Shown: piece after piece, positions 1 to 10,269 of the stretch | How positions within the stretch are numbered: the first letter of the stretch is position 1 | Layout of the letters: the number at the start of each line of letters is the position of its first letter | NCBI GenBank assembly: GCA_019247305.1 | Contig: JAFAPC010000198.1 | Span: 1-62,131 of the forward strand | Source of the DNA: Pseudonocardiales bacterium | GTDB taxonomy: Bacteria; Actinomycetota; Actinomycetes; Mycobacteriales; Pseudonocardiaceae | DNA length: 62,131 nt | Direction: 5' to 3' | Made by a program: the position numbers and the translations under genes | Notes under the pieces: generated by a model | What the model saw: only the letters and a program-made list of their open reading frames with translations | Databases searched by the model: none | What the model was told of the DNA's origin: nothing

Positions 1-86
1 ACAGAAGGCCACTGAAGACCTTCTTGTCCTCGTTTCGTGCCGCCATCGGCCTGTACTTCTTCAAGGAGGCTTTCGCATAAGCCTCA
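1..86 (+). mobile_element. Partial insertion sequence, 3' end
   Basis: One plus-strand frame (positions 3-80) is open from the window edge, ends with SFRAAIGLYFFKEAFA and stops at TAA 78-80. The reverse complement of 71-86 reads TGAGGCTTATGCGAAA, which matches 61987-62002 near the other window edge at 15 of 16 positions. That fits the two terminal inverted repeats of one IS type, with the transposase gene ending inside its right-hand repeat, as is common. The transposase family is not recognisable from this short tail. Inference from a short match; the IS body lies outside the window. Confidence 0.4.
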
Positions 87-88
87 TT

Positions 89-379
89 GGCCAAAGTCTG
101 CCACATTTGAGTGGATCACAACTACAGATTGACCTTACACTTGAACCGCCCGTGGCTACTGGGTCATGGCTCGAAAAGACCTCACCGGACGGCTATTATA
201 AAGGTGCTACCTACCATGGCACATTACAGATGATCATCGATCCGAGCGGACGCAGTATGCGTGGCATGTGGCTGGGATTCGATCTCGACTTCACGATAAA
301 CAGCGGACAATGGGAGCTGACCTTAGAGGAGAATTCCATCGCAAAAACCACTCGACGTTCCTATAGCATGAAATTATGA
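89..379 (+). pseudogene. C-terminal domain of an HTH-regulator-type protein, 5' truncated
   Basis: The readable part contains GSWLEKTSPDGYYKGATYHG followed by a GRSMRGMWLGFDLDF segment and an NSGQWEL ending. I know this compact all-beta pattern (TW-E-T-x2-GYYxGAxYHG ... MRGxWxGF ... NxGxWEL) as the C-terminal domain of actinobacterial proteins that begin with an XRE-type helix-turn-helix. No plausible start with a ribosome site is present; TTG 107 is the first possible one and would remove nothing essential of the domain. The reading frame runs into the putative IS end at 1-86, so the N-terminal part was probably lost to an IS insertion. The frame is formally open to the window edge, so the gene could instead be partial rather than broken. 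Confidence 0.5.
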
Positions 380-404
380 GATGTCCGAATCTCTTTAGTT
401 GTAC

Positions 405-1277
405 CTAGCCGGTAATAACAGCCACGATATTTTTACCTGAAGTGAACACGCCTCGTTCGACAAGGGAAAATATGCCATACATCATCTTCGCGACATATAC
501 CCAATCGAGGATGAGTCCGTGCAATTTGGTGAACGATGCTGCAAATTCTTCGAGTTGCGGAGTGTGGCGGGCAAACCCACCAAAATGGAATTCGGTCTCA
601 ATTGACCAGTTATCGAGAACGGTGTCCAGTGATTGGCGTTGCAACCGGGCAACTTCATTGACCAGAAACATACCTTTTTTGAGTGCGGAAAACCCTAGAG
701 CTCGCTGCCCCGGATGAAGCGCTGTCGAAATTCCTGCAAGTGTGCCACCTGTTCCACATGGGCAACAAATAATGTCAAACTCGATATCTATTTCATCTAC
801 CAATTCTCTACAGCCCTTGACCGCCAAAACGTTACTCCCACCTTCGGGGATGAGGTAGAAATCTCCGAAGCATTCCCGAAGATTTGCGACGATGGACGGG
901 TCAGTTTTTTCTCGATAACGCTCGCGATCCATGTAACTAAGCCGCATTCCATGATTTGTAGCGTACACGAGTGAATTGTTAAGGGGAATGTGCTCTTCGC
1001 CACGAATGATCCCGATCGTGTCGAAGCCAAAATAGTGACCAGCTGCCGCAGTCGCTCGGATGTGATTCGAGTACGCCCCACCAAAAGTCAGCAAAGTACT
1101 CATGCCTTGCTTCCTAGCGGCCTCGAGATTGTACTTCAGCTTGCGCCATTTATTGCCCGGCAGATCTGGATGGATCAAGTCATCGCGCTTCAGATACAAG
1201 CGTACTCCCCGTGACGCCACGCGCTCGTCGCACATCTCGACAAGTGGGGAAGGAAGTCGCAAAGCGATGTCTCGCAT
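405..1277 (-). CDS. PLP-dependent ACC deaminase / D-cysteine desulfhydrase family protein
   Basis: Fold-type II PLP enzyme of the 1-aminocyclopropane-1-carboxylate deaminase / D-cysteine desulfhydrase family. Visible hallmarks: RLPSPLVE near the start, LKRDDLIHPDLPGNKWRKLK with the presumed PLP lysine, GGAYSNHIRA, the PEGGSN segment and the CGTGGTLAG phosphate-binding loop. About 290 residues, slightly short for the family (usually 300-340). I chose ATG 1277 (MRDIALRLPSP); an upstream in-frame TTG at 1304 lies inside the repeat element beginning at 1294, so that start may be an artefact of the element landing just upstream. Base composition is lower in GC than the suf genes nearby, consistent with acquisition. 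Substrate (ACC, D-cysteine or another amino acid) cannot be decided. Confidence 0.85.
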   Translation of the reverse strand: MRDIALRLPSPLVEMCDERVASRGVRLYLKRDDLIHPDLPGNKWRKLKYNLEAARKQGMSTLLTFGGAYSNHIRATAAAGHYFGFDTIGIIRGEEHIPLNNSLVYATNHGMRLSYMDRERYREKTDPSIVANLRECFGDFYLIPEGGSNVLAVKGCRELVDEIDIEFDIICCPCGTGGTLAGISTALHPGQRALGFSALKKGMFLVNEVARLQRQSLDTVLDNWSIETEFHFGGFARHTPQLEEFAASFTKLHGLILDWVYVAKMMYGIFSLVERGVFTSGKNIVAVITG

Positions 1278-1293
1278 ATCAGTCAGGATAGGA

Positions 1294-1447
1294 GAGCGGG
1301 ACAAACCGTGGGAGGCGGGTACGGCGACTGGAGCCTGGCGATCTCCGTGTAGTTAATCTTCGGCGCCATCACTGCGGCCCTCGACCCAGCCCGCCGACCC
1401 TGATCAGGGGCCGCCCACCGTATGCGCCTCCCAGGTTTGTCCCGCTC
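1294..1447 (-). repeat. Interrupted copy of a 76-bp inverted-repeat element
   Basis: Positions 1294-1347 equal the reverse complement of 2667-2720 almost base for base: the arm GAGCGGGACAAACCGTGGGA, then a unique 29-bp centre. The second arm is missing at 1348 but reappears at 1425-1447 with one base deleted, so the element seems split by a 77-bp insertion (1348-1424). The left arm contains the upstream TTG start option of the neighbouring PLP enzyme gene. Confidence 0.7.
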
Positions 1448-1540
1448 TCGCTCTTCATGCCGCAGGCCATCGCTAGCCGGGCGCCTTCGTAGAGCGCACT
1501 TGGTCGAGCGGCATGGTCGTTTCAAGATCGGGTGCGCCTT

Positions 1541-1636
1541 GGAGGTGCACAAGCATCCATAAGGCCGTGTAGGGGCGGTTCTGGAGGTGCACATGCATCC
1601 ATGAGACCGTGCGGGGCGGCTCGGAGGGTGCATCGG
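1541..1636. repeat. Imperfect tandem repeat, about 41-bp unit
   Basis: GGAGGTGCACAAGCATCCAT at 1541 recurs as GGAGGTGCACATGCATCCAT at 1583 and as a degenerate partial unit at 1623 (GGAGGGTGCATCGG). Each unit also carries a GACCGTG- or GGCCGTG-like half followed by GGGGCGG. Period 42 then 40 bp. No coding role is apparent. Confidence 0.6.
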
Positions 1637-1928
1637 CGTGTTTGGGGTGGGTCAATCTGCTGGGGGCAGCTGGTCTACGTGTGGGCCGCGTCTGCTCTGG
1701 TCGTCGTGGGTCAGGGGTCGATGCGGGCGAGGGGATCGGGATGGGTGCTGGCACCGCAGCAGACCGCTGACCCCAGACTTATACGATCTTGAAACGGTCG
1801 TGGGTCGAGCGGCGCGGGAAGCCAGTACGGAGAAACTGCGTCGCTATCCAGTCGACCGACCGGATGCAGCAGGGATATAGCGCTTGGCTGCATTGCAAAC
1901 CCGCCAAGCCAAATGAGGCACTTTTTAA

Positions 1929-2351
1929 TCACTTGAGCAGGAACAGCCTTATTTGTACTGGTCGCTCACCGAGGACGGGACCGGAAATATTGAGAATCGA
2001 GCCTTCCAGGATGTCGGCAGAACTAATCTGGAAGGAAACCCTTAGCCCTATGTTGTCATCGGCCATTGCCAGTCCCTGACCACTAGGGTGGAGTGTTTCC
2101 CCAGTTCTACAGGCTATGCTGACTGTAATATCACTCCGCATCTCGTTGATCGCAAGGAGATCGTCCGAATCATCGATGTCGAACGCGGGGAAGATCACGG
2201 CAACGTGGAACGTTAACGAGCTCCTATTGTATACTGGGGGAAACCCGATAAGCCGGACGTCATCATTCGAGTCAATTTTCACGTAGGCAATGCCTGCCGA
2301 AGAGTTACTGAGGCTGACACCTAGGCTTGGTTCTTCCTGAAGATCGCTCAA
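1929..2351 (-). CDS. Hypothetical protein
   Basis: A 140-residue protein starting MSDLQEEPSLGVSLSNSSAG. I do not recognise the family. Alternating hydrophobic stretches (LTFHVAVIFPAF, SDITVSIACR, IGLRVSFQIS, RPVQIRLFLLK) suggest a mostly beta protein of one domain. There is no signal peptide or membrane segment. Codon use is less GC-biased than in the core genes to the right, as in the PLP enzyme gene upstream, which fits a laterally acquired segment. It stands alone between two repeat-rich gaps. ATG 2351 is the first start of the open frame. Probably a real gene, because the composition is protein-like and not GC-skew driven, but without a family assignment. Confidence 0.55.
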   Translation of the reverse strand: MSDLQEEPSLGVSLSNSSAGIAYVKIDSNDDVRLIGFPPVYNRSSLTFHVAVIFPAFDIDDSDDLLAINEMRSDITVSIACRTGETLHPSGQGLAMADDNIGLRVSFQISSADILEGSILNISGPVLGERPVQIRLFLLK

Positions 2352-2808
2352 TGTTCTAGCCTAACTCAATCATTTGCACGTGATCGGTACTGGGTTGCCG
2401 ACGACATCCGGAACCGTTATCCCGTTAGCTTCGAGGTGCCTGGACACTGGTCGATATGTCTCCGTTTCCCCGTGTACACACGGATGGTAGGCGTCGGACC
2501 GACTAAAGTACGCGGCGTTCGTGACGATCGGATGCGGAGTGGTAACGGTGGTGGCGAGGTGTTCGTGCGTCCGACGCGGTCGCGGCGGAGGGTGGTGCTC
2601 ATCGTTGCCGATCGCCCAGTTCGCCGCGCGCGGGCACGCAGCGGGAGCGGGACAAACCGTGGGAGGCGGAGATCGCCAGGCTCCAGTCGCCGTACCCGCC
2701 TCTCACGGTTTGTCCCGCTCTCCCGGATAGCAGAGATCGTCAACTGCCCCACGCGGCGCGTCAGCGTGATCGGCTACTGACGGCGACGATACCGTCAGCG
2801 GCCCTGGG
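2352..2808. other. Gene-poor stretch with intact repeat element
   Basis: No credible gene. It holds the intact 76-bp inverted-repeat element (2645-2720) and ends in the 22-bp tandem duplication at the 3' end of the PIN gene. Long frames on both strands are arginine/proline-rich GC artefacts. Confidence 0.5.
2645..2720 (+). repeat. 76-bp element with about 23-bp terminal inverted repeats
   Basis: Left arm GAGCGGGACAAACCGTGGGA plus GGCG, right arm GCCTCTCACGGTTTGTCCCGCTC; the arms pair with one mismatch around a 29-bp centre. The same element lies in inverse orientation at 1294-1347/1425-1447. The size and long arms fit a small non-autonomous mobile element or REP-like structure; no flanking target duplication is evident. 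Confidence 0.7.
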
Positions 2809-2844
2809 TCAGACATCGAAGAGCCCTGGGTCAGACGTCGAGAA
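2801..2844. repeat. 22-bp tandem duplication at the toxin gene 3' end
   Basis: GCCCTGGGTCAGACATCGA (2801) is repeated 22 bp on as GCCCTGGGTCAGACGTCGA (2823), one mismatch. It covers the last codons and stop of the PIN-domain gene, so the duplication reshaped that protein's C-terminus. Confidence 0.75.
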
Positions 2845-3222
2845 TGGGTAAGTCAGTCCCGGTCGACTGGAGGAGATGGCAATGTCGGCTCGGTCGCTCG
2901 TCAGCACGGCGGCGGAGCGGGCGACGGCTGCGGCGACGACCGCCCCATCGACGACGTCCGAGGTGCACGCTTGGGCGAGGATCCGACCGACGTGGTGTGC
3001 GGTGTCCTCGTCCAGTTCGGCGATGTCACACCCGCGGAGCAGACGACGAAGCTGAGCCTGGCGGGGCGAGCGGCTGACCTGGGCGATCACGGCTGCAGGG
3101 ATGACCGGAATAGTTCCCTGCTTCAGCCGTACCCGGTGGTCAGCCCACACTGCACGGTCGCTGCGCTCGGCGGCGATCAGCACTCCAGCGTCGTAAACGA
3201 TCCCGCTCACGCCGATTGACAA
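2809..3222 (-). CDS. PIN-domain toxin, VapC-like
   Basis: A 137-residue PIN-domain protein, the usual length of VapC-type endoribonuclease toxins. The acidic active-site positions fit: YDAGVLIAAERSD (first Asp and Glu), the central LDEDTAHHVGRILAQ segment, SDVVDGAVVAAA, and LTSDRADI near the end. It overlaps the upstream antitoxin gene by 16 bp, so the pair is translationally linked. Known VapC toxins cut tRNA or rRNA; the target here cannot be told. The end of the gene is altered by a 22-bp tandem duplication, giving an unusual tail (STSDPGLFDV). The start is the ATG at 3222 overlapping the antitoxin end. Confidence 0.8.
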   Translation of the reverse strand: MSIGVSGIVYDAGVLIAAERSDRAVWADHRVRLKQGTIPVIPAAVIAQVSRSPRQAQLRRLLRGCDIAELDEDTAHHVGRILAQACTSDVVDGAVVAAAVARSAAVLTSDRADIAISSSRPGLTYPFSTSDPGLFDV

Positions 3223-3464
3223 TCGGCGGCAGCCCCTACCCGGCGCCGAGCGTCCGCCAGCTCAGCGGCCGTGAGCGAACCGTGCTCAGCCTCCCATTCG
3301 GCGACTGCGGCGAGCCCGTCACGAATCTTGAGCGCCCGGCGGGCAGCGGCGGTCATCCAGGAAGACACACTGACGCCCTCGGCCTCGGCGGCTTCGACAA
3401 CCTGACGGTAAACGTCGGGATCGACGGTGATGGCAAGCTTCGGCGACGGGTTCCCTCTGGGCAC
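3207..3464 (-). CDS. VapB-like antitoxin
   Basis: An 85-residue partner of the PIN toxin. The N-terminal part (PKLAITVDPDVYRQVVEAA) reads like a short beta strand and helix of a ribbon-helix-helix DNA-binding domain; the acidic C-terminal half (EWEAEHGSLTAAEL) would neutralise the toxin. GTG 3464 is the start. No Shine-Dalgarno sequence precedes it, but a candidate -10 region ends only a few bases upstream, so a leaderless transcript is likely. The antitoxin probably represses its own operon through the repeats at 3474-3490. Confidence 0.75.
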   Translation of the reverse strand: MPRGNPSPKLAITVDPDVYRQVVEAAEAEGVSVSSWMTAAARRALKIRDGLAAVAEWEAEHGSLTAAELADARRRVGAAADCQSA

Positions 3465-3473
3465 GAAAAAACA

Positions 3474-3490
3474 ATACTACTGTTATACTA
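3474..3490 (-). promoter_or_regulatory. Putative operator/promoter of the VapBC pair
   Basis: ATACTA occurs at 3474-3479 and 3485-3490, in direct orientation, 11 bp apart (one helical turn), in an AT-rich island just upstream of the antitoxin GTG. On the coding strand this gives TAGTAT-aacag-TAGTAT, which also resembles a -10 element. Paired short direct repeats are typical of ribbon-helix-helix autorepressors. Confidence 0.4.
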
Positions 3491-3540
3491 CCAACGCAAA
3501 CGACGGGCGCGCTATTACGTCACTGCTCGGTCGCCGCAGG

Positions 3541-3945
3541 TCAGACGGTGAAACCTAGCGCGCGGAGTTGCTCGCGGCCATCTTCGGTGATCTTGTCTGG
3601 GCCCCACGGGGGCATCCAGACCCAGTTGATCCGCACGTCCTCGACCAGTCCCCCGCCCGGACCACCGACGAGCGCGGCGCGAGTCTGGTCCTCGATGACG
3701 TCGGTCAGCGGGCAGGCTGCGGAGGTCAGGGTCATGTCCAGGGTGGCGACGTTGCCCTCATCGACCCGGATGTCGTAGACCAGGCCCAGATCGACGACGT
3801 TGATGCCCAGTTCCGGATCGACCACGTCGTACATGGCTTCTGCGACGTCCTCGACGGTGGCCAGCTCGCCCTCCGGAGGGGGTGTCGGAAGCTGAGGCAT
3901 CCCGATGGCACCGCGCACGACGTCGGGTTCCTCATTCAGGCTCAT
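3541..3945 (-). CDS. sufT: SufT-type iron-sulfur assembly protein (MIP18/DUF59)
   Basis: A 134-residue MIP18 (DUF59/PaaD-like) protein, last gene of the suf operon, equivalent to Rv1466 in M. tuberculosis. The core is VEDVAEAMYDVVDPELGINVVDLGLVYDI, then LDMTLTSAACPLTDVI with the conserved cysteine, and the WVWMPPWGPDKITEDGREQL ending. SufT proteins help Fe-S cluster maturation. I chose ATG 3945, which has GGAGG six bases upstream and overlaps the sufU stop by 4 bp (ATGA); a longer upstream frame only reads through sufU. Cytoplasmic. Confidence 0.9.
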   Translation of the reverse strand: MSLNEEPDVVRGAIGMPQLPTPPPEGELATVEDVAEAMYDVVDPELGINVVDLGLVYDIRVDEGNVATLDMTLTSAACPLTDVIEDQTRAALVGGPGGGLVEDVRINWVWMPPWGPDKITEDGREQLRALGFTV

Positions 3946-4415
3946 TGTTCCTCCGCTCGCCGGGAACCGTTGGCTGAGCTGCCGGTCGCTGCCCGCCCGA
4001 GAGCATCCTTGAACGCCATCCAACCCAGCAGGGCGCACTTCACCCGGGACGGGTAGCGCGACACGCCGACGAAGGCGACTGCGTCGGCGAGCACGTCCTC
4101 GTCGGGCTCCACCTGACCTCGACTCTGCACCATCTCCACGAAGGCGTCCATGGTGGAGCGCGACTCCGCCACGGTGTGGCCGACCACCAGATCGGTGAGC
4201 ACCGACGTCGCGGCCTGGCTGATCGAGCAGCCGACCGCGTCGTAGGACACATCAGTGACCCGGTCGCCATCCAGCGCGACGCGTAGCGTCACCTCGTCCC
4301 CGCAGGTGGGGTTGACCTGGTAGGACTCGGTGTCGAAGGGCTCCCGCAGCCCGCTGCGGTGCGGGTTCCGGTAGTGGTCCAGGATGATCTCCTGGTACAT
4401 CTGTTCCAGTTTCAT
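3942..4415 (-). CDS. sufU: SufU zinc-dependent sulfur-transfer protein
   Basis: A 157-residue IscU-fold protein of the SufU type. Zinc ligands are visible at C38 and D40 (NPTCGDEV), C63 (AVGCSIS) and C127 (VKCALL), with the insertion between the second and third motifs that separates SufU from IscU scaffolds. In this family it accepts persulfide sulfur from the SufS cysteine desulfurase through a zinc-ligand swap and feeds SufBCD. It starts 4 bases after the sufS stop and overlaps sufT by 4 bp. ATG 4415 has GAGGGC upstream. Confidence 0.93.
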   Translation of the reverse strand: MKLEQMYQEIILDHYRNPHRSGLREPFDTESYQVNPTCGDEVTLRVALDGDRVTDVSYDAVGCSISQAATSVLTDLVVGHTVAESRSTMDAFVEMVQSRGQVEPDEDVLADAVAFVGVSRYPSRVKCALLGWMAFKDALGRAATGSSANGSRRAEEQ

Positions 4416-4419
4416 GCCC

Positions 4420-6500
<2,081 letters not shown>

Positions 6501-6521
6501 CGATGGGTTCTCGCCCTCACG

Positions 6522-6845
6522 CTAGCGGTTGGTCGGAGTAGAGGAGTCGACGTAGACGTCGTCGCCCTCGATTGTCACGGCATAGGTGTCCACCGGTTCG
6601 GATGCCGGTGGGGAGGACGGCGCTCCGGTGGCCAGGTCGAAGCACGAGCCGTGCAGCCAGCACTCCAGACCCTTGCGGGTCACCTCGCCTTCGGACAACG
6701 CGATCTCGGCGTGTGAGCAGACGTCGGCCAGCGCGTAGACCCGCTGGCCCTGGCGGACCAGCACCACCGGCACGCCCTCCACCTCGAAGCCGGCGGGCAC
6801 GTCGTCCTTAAGATCGCTCAGGTTGCAGACCCGGACCGCGGTCAT
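6522..6845 (-). CDS. Rieske-type [2Fe-2S] ferredoxin of the suf operon
   Basis: A 107-residue soluble Rieske protein. Cluster ligands are C43-x-H45 (DVCSHAE) and C62-x2-H65 (ECWLHGS). It resembles the ferredoxin subunit of aromatic dioxygenases and the NirD small subunit. It is inserted between sufD and sufC and its ATG overlaps the sufD stop by 4 bp, so it is made with the assembly machinery. A role in supplying electrons for cluster assembly, or as an early client or sensor, is inference. Some actinobacterial suf operons carry such a gene; the mycobacterial one does not. Confidence 0.88.
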   Translation of the reverse strand: MTAVRVCNLSDLKDDVPAGFEVEGVPVVLVRQGQRVYALADVCSHAEIALSEGEVTRKGLECWLHGSCFDLATGAPSSPPASEPVDTYAVTIEGDDVYVDSSTPTNR

Positions 6846-8032
6846 CCCCCCACTGCCTCCAGTTCAGCCTCGATGGCCGCCGCCAGCCGTTCTCGGACCT
6901 GCATGACGGTGATCTTCTGTAGGATCTCGCCGAAGAAGCCCCGCACGACCAGCCGGCGGGCCTGCTCGGCGGGGATGCCTCGGGAAGTCAGGTAGAACAG
7001 CTGCTCGTCGTCGAAGCGGCCGGTGGTGCTGGCGTGCCCGGCGCCGACGATCTCCCCGGTCTCGATCTCCAGGTTGGGCACCGAGTCGGCTCGGGCGCCG
7101 TCGGTGAGCACCAGGTTGCGGTTGACCTCGAAGGTCTCGGTGCCCTCGGCGGCGGCCTGGATGAGCACGTCGCCGATCCATACGGTGTGCGCGTCCGGCT
7201 TTCCCGGGCTGCCCTGCAGCGCGCCCTTGTAGGCGACGGTGGACCGGCAGTGGGGGACAGCGTGGTCCACCAGCAGGCGGTGCTCCAGATGCTGTCCGGC
7301 GTCGGCGAAGTACAGCCCGAGCAACTCCGCGTCGCCGCCGGGCTGGGTAAACGTGACCGTCGGGGATTGCCGGACCAGCTCGCCTCCCAGGCTCACCGTG
7401 GTGGCACGCAGTGCCGCATCACGGCCCAACCGGGCGTGCTGCGCACCGACGTGCACCGCGTCATCGGCCCAGTCCTGCACGCTGAGGAGGGTCAACCGGG
7501 CACCGTCGGCGAGGACAACCTCGACATTGTCCGCGTAGCTGCCACTGCCCCGGTAGTCGAGCACCACGACGGCTTCGGCGAACACCTCAAGACGCACCTG
7601 CAGGTGCCCGTAAGCCAGTGCCCCGGCTCCCGGCCCGGTGACCGTGATCATCACCGGGTCCTCGATCCGGGTGTGCGCCGGTACCGTCACCACGGTGGCC
7701 CGCGCCGCGGAGCTCCAGGCCTGCGCGGCGACCCGGTCGGCGGGGACGCCGCCATCGCCTAGGCGCGGGTCGGAGCGGTCCACGTCTTCGACGGTGACCT
7801 CGCCGGCTGCCTGCACGCTGATCTGCGCGACGCCGGTGGTGGCGGCGCCTTGGTGCAGCCCGCGCAGCCGCCGCAGCGGGGTGAACCGCCACTCCTCCTC
7901 GCGCCCCGTGGGCACCTCGAAGGCGTCAACGTCGTAGGAGGTGAACCGCTGCCCCCGGGAGACCATCGGCACGTCGCCATGCGAGTGCGCGGCCAGGCCG
8001 CGCTCGCCCAGCCGGTCTGTGGTAGCCGTCAT
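6842..8032 (-). CDS. sufD: SufD Fe-S assembly protein
   Basis: A 396-residue SufBD-family protein with the right-handed beta-helix core and the C-terminal part containing GAGHASTTGRFDDEQLFYLTSRGIP, where the conserved histidine and the SufC-binding segment lie. It pairs with SufB and SufC in the SufBC2D scaffold. I chose ATG 8032, one base after the sufB stop; the open frame extends 11 codons further only by reading through the end of sufB. Confidence 0.94.
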   Translation of the reverse strand: MTATTDRLGERGLAAHSHGDVPMVSRGQRFTSYDVDAFEVPTGREEEWRFTPLRRLRGLHQGAATTGVAQISVQAAGEVTVEDVDRSDPRLGDGGVPADRVAAQAWSSAARATVVTVPAHTRIEDPVMITVTGPGAGALAYGHLQVRLEVFAEAVVVLDYRGSGSYADNVEVVLADGARLTLLSVQDWADDAVHVGAQHARLGRDAALRATTVSLGGELVRQSPTVTFTQPGGDAELLGLYFADAGQHLEHRLLVDHAVPHCRSTVAYKGALQGSPGKPDAHTVWIGDVLIQAAAEGTETFEVNRNLVLTDGARADSVPNLEIETGEIVGAGHASTTGRFDDEQLFYLTSRGIPAEQARRLVVRGFFGEILQKITVMQVRERLAAAIEAELEAVGG

Positions 8033-8033
8033 C

Positions 8034-9494
8034 TCAGCCGACGGCCCCTTCCATCTGCAGTTCAATCAAGCGGTTGAGCTCCAAGGCGTATTCCATGGGC
8101 AGTTCACGGGCAATTGGCTCGATGAACCCGCGCACGATCATGGCCATCGCTTCGTCCTCGGTTAGCCCCCGGCTCATCAGGTAGAACAGCTGATCATCGC
8201 TGACCTTGGAGACGGTGGCCTCGTGGCCCATCGACACGTCGTCCTCGCGGATATCGACGTAGGGGTAGGTGTCCGAGCGGCTGATCTGGTCCACCAGCAG
8301 GGCGTCGCACTTCACCGTGGACCGGGAGTGGTGGCTGCCCTCGTTGACCTGCACCAGCCCGCGGTAGGAGGTGCGGCCACCGCCGCGAGCCACCGACTTG
8401 GACACGATCGTGCTCGATGTGTGCGGCGCGGCGTGCACCATCTTCGCCCCGGCGTCCTGGTGCTGGCCCTGGCCGGCGCAGGCCACCGAGAGGACTTCGC
8501 CCTTGGCGTGCTCGCCGATCAGCCAGACCGACGGGTACTTCATAGTGACCTTGGAGCCGAGGTTACCGTCGATCCATTCCATGGTCGCGCCCTCGGCAGC
8601 GGTGGCTCGCTTGGTCACCAGGTTGTAGACGTTGTTCGACCAGTTCTGGATGGTGGTGTAGCGGCAGCGGGCGCCTTTCTTCACGATGATCTCGACGACC
8701 GCGGAGTGCAGCGAGTCCGACTTGTAGATCGGCGCCGTGCAGCCCTCGACGTAGTGCACGTAGCTGCCCTCGTCGACGATGATCAGTGTCCGCTCGAACT
8801 GACCCATGTTCTCGGTGTTGATCCGGAAGTAGGCCTGCAGCGGGATGTCCACGCGCACGCCGGGCGGCACGTAGATGAACGACCCACCCGACCACACCGC
8901 GGTGTTCAACGCGGCGAACTTGTTGTCACCAGCAGGAATCACGCTGGCGAAGTAGTGCTGGAAGATCTCCGGCTGCTCGCGTAATCCGGTGTCGGTGTCG
9001 AGGAACAACACGCCCTGCGCCTCAAGGTCTTCACGGATCTTGTGGTAAACGACCTCCGACTCGTACTGCGCGGCCACACCGGCCACCAGCCGGGCCTTTT
9101 CCGCCTCGGGGATACCCAGCCGGTCGTAGGTGGCCTTGATGTCCTGGGGCAGCTCGTCCCAGGTGCTGGCCTGCTTCTCGGTCGAACGGACAAAGTACTT
9201 GATGTTGTCGAAGTCGATACCGGACAGGTCAGCACCCCAGTGCGGCATCGGCTTGCGCTGAAACAGGCGCAACGCCTTCAACCGGGTCTCCAGCATCCAC
9301 TCCGGCTCGTTCTTCTTGGCGGAGATGTCGCGGACCACGGCTTCGGACAGGCCACGCTGCGCGCTGGCGCCAGCGAGGTCGGGGTCGACCCAGCCATACT
9401 GGTAGCGCCCCAGGCTGGCCAGCGTCTCCTGCTGGGTGAGCGGGGGGCGCAGGGCGGTCTGTGCTCGCACATCCTGCTCAGGGGCAGTCGTCAT
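8034..9494 (-). CDS. sufB: SufB Fe-S assembly scaffold
   Basis: A 486-residue SufB with no intein, unlike the intein-split SufB of M. tuberculosis. Visible blocks: [16 protein letters not shown] [35 protein letters not shown], and the C-terminal [16 protein letters not shown] and [20 protein letters not shown] segments. SufB carries the nascent cluster on the SufBC2D complex. ATG 9494 overlaps the sufR stop by 4 bp (ATGA), so regulator and scaffold are co-translated. Confidence 0.96.
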   Translation of the reverse strand: MTTAPEQDVRAQTALRPPLTQQETLASLGRYQYGWVDPDLAGASAQRGLSEAVVRDISAKKNEPEWMLETRLKALRLFQRKPMPHWGADLSGIDFDNIKYFVRSTEKQASTWDELPQDIKATYDRLGIPEAEKARLVAGVAAQYESEVVYHKIREDLEAQGVLFLDTDTGLREQPEIFQHYFASVIPAGDNKFAALNTAVWSGGSFIYVPPGVRVDIPLQAYFRINTENMGQFERTLIIVDEGSYVHYVEGCTAPIYKSDSLHSAVVEIIVKKGARCRYTTIQNWSNNVYNLVTKRATAAEGATMEWIDGNLGSKVTMKYPSVWLIGEHAKGEVLSVACAGQGQHQDAGAKMVHAAPHTSSTIVSKSVARGGGRTSYRGLVQVNEGSHHSRSTVKCDALLVDQISRSDTYPYVDIREDDVSMGHEATVSKVSDDQLFYLMSRGLTEDEAMAMIVRGFIEPIARELPMEYALELNRLIELQMEGAVG

Positions 9495-10213
9495 GCTTCA
9501 GACGCCTCCATCCGGTTCAAGGGTGCCGGGTCCGGGGTTACAACAGTTCTGCGGGCACCTTGCGGTACCCGAGTGTCGGGAACGTGCGTCGTGCATACCG
9601 CGTCGCCGCGGGCGATGGTGGCAAGCCGCTGGACATGGACACCAAGCAAGTCGGCGAACGCTGCGGTCTCCGCTTCACACAGTTGCGGAAACTCCGCCGC
9701 GACGTGCGAGACCGGGCAATGGTGCTGGCATAACTGCGCGCCCGCACCGACGTGCTCAGCGGAGGCCGCGTAACCCTCGCTACTCAACGCGACCGCCAGC
9801 AGCTGCGCCCGCGAGACCGGGTCGGCCGCGGCCACCACCGTGGTCCGGTGCCGAGCCACCAAGTCCATCACTCGACGTTCGGCGAACGAGCGGACCGCCT
9901 GCTCGCCGTCGCGCTCGGACAGAAACCGCAGCGCGTCCACCGCCAGGTCGTCGTAGGTATGCTCGAACCGAGCCCGGCCGGCGTCGGTGAGGAAAAACAC
10001 CTTCGCCGGGCGACCCCGGCCACGAGGACCTCGGCGCGGTGCCGAGCGGTAGCTAGCCTGCCCGTCCGCCAGTAGGACGTCCAGGTGGCGACGCACCGCA
10101 GCGCAGCTCAACTCCAGGGCATCAGCGACCTGCGCGACTGTCACCGGACCGTGCTCCAGCAACATCCGTGCCACCGACTCGCGGGTACCACGGTCGGTCC
10201 CACCGTTTTTCAC
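9491..10213 (-). CDS. sufR: SufR Fe-S-responsive regulator
   Basis: A 240-residue winged-helix regulator at the head of the suf operon, equivalent to Rv1460. The N-terminal DNA-binding domain covers about 12-80 ([22 protein letters not shown] with a basic wing [12 protein letters not shown]). The C-terminal cluster-binding region has C162-x3-C166 ([10 protein letters not shown]), C179 and C207. SufR family members bind an Fe-S cluster and repress suf when clusters are plentiful. I chose GTG 10213: the longer frame upstream reads into the divergent pyrD and lacks domain content. GTG lies 7 bases after a TAACAT -10-like hexamer, suggesting a leaderless transcript. Confidence 0.92.
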   Translation of the reverse strand: MKNGGTDRGTRESVARMLLEHGPVTVAQVADALELSCAAVRRHLDVLLADGQASYRSAPRRGPRGRGRPAKVFFLTDAGRARFEHTYDDLAVDALRFLSERDGEQAVRSFAERRVMDLVARHRTTVVAAADPVSRAQLLAVALSSEGYAASAEHVGAGAQLCQHHCPVSHVAAEFPQLCEAETAAFADLLGVHVQRLATIARGDAVCTTHVPDTRVPQGARRTVVTPDPAPLNRMEASEA

Positions 10214-10235
10214 AACGTCTATGTTACGTATTTCC
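10214..10235 (-). promoter_or_regulatory. Putative leaderless suf promoter and SufR target region
   Basis: On the minus strand the sequence reads TACGTAACATAGACGTT before the sufR GTG. TAACAT fits the actinobacterial TANNNT -10 consensus and ends 7 bases before GTG, the usual spacing for transcripts that begin at the start codon. ACGT occurs on both sides of it, a possible operator half-site pair. The region is shared with divergent pyrD. Confidence 0.35.
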
Positions 10236-10269
10236 GGGGGCGGGCGCAAAGCACATCGCGGGGAAGGCC

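Larger units (their letters stand above)
1278..1928. other. Gene-poor stretch with repeat debris
   Basis: No reading frame here has convincing coding character; the long frames are GC-driven and repetitive. The stretch holds one interrupted copy of the 76-bp inverted-repeat element (1294-1347 plus 1425-1447) and an imperfect tandem repeat of about 41 bp (1541-1636). It looks like remodelled, non-coding accessory DNA. Confidence 0.5.

Noticed and set aside
1348..1929. Several frames of 70-116 codons on both strands
   Set aside because: They run through tandem and inverted repeats, lack ribosome sites and have arginine/serine/proline-biased composition.
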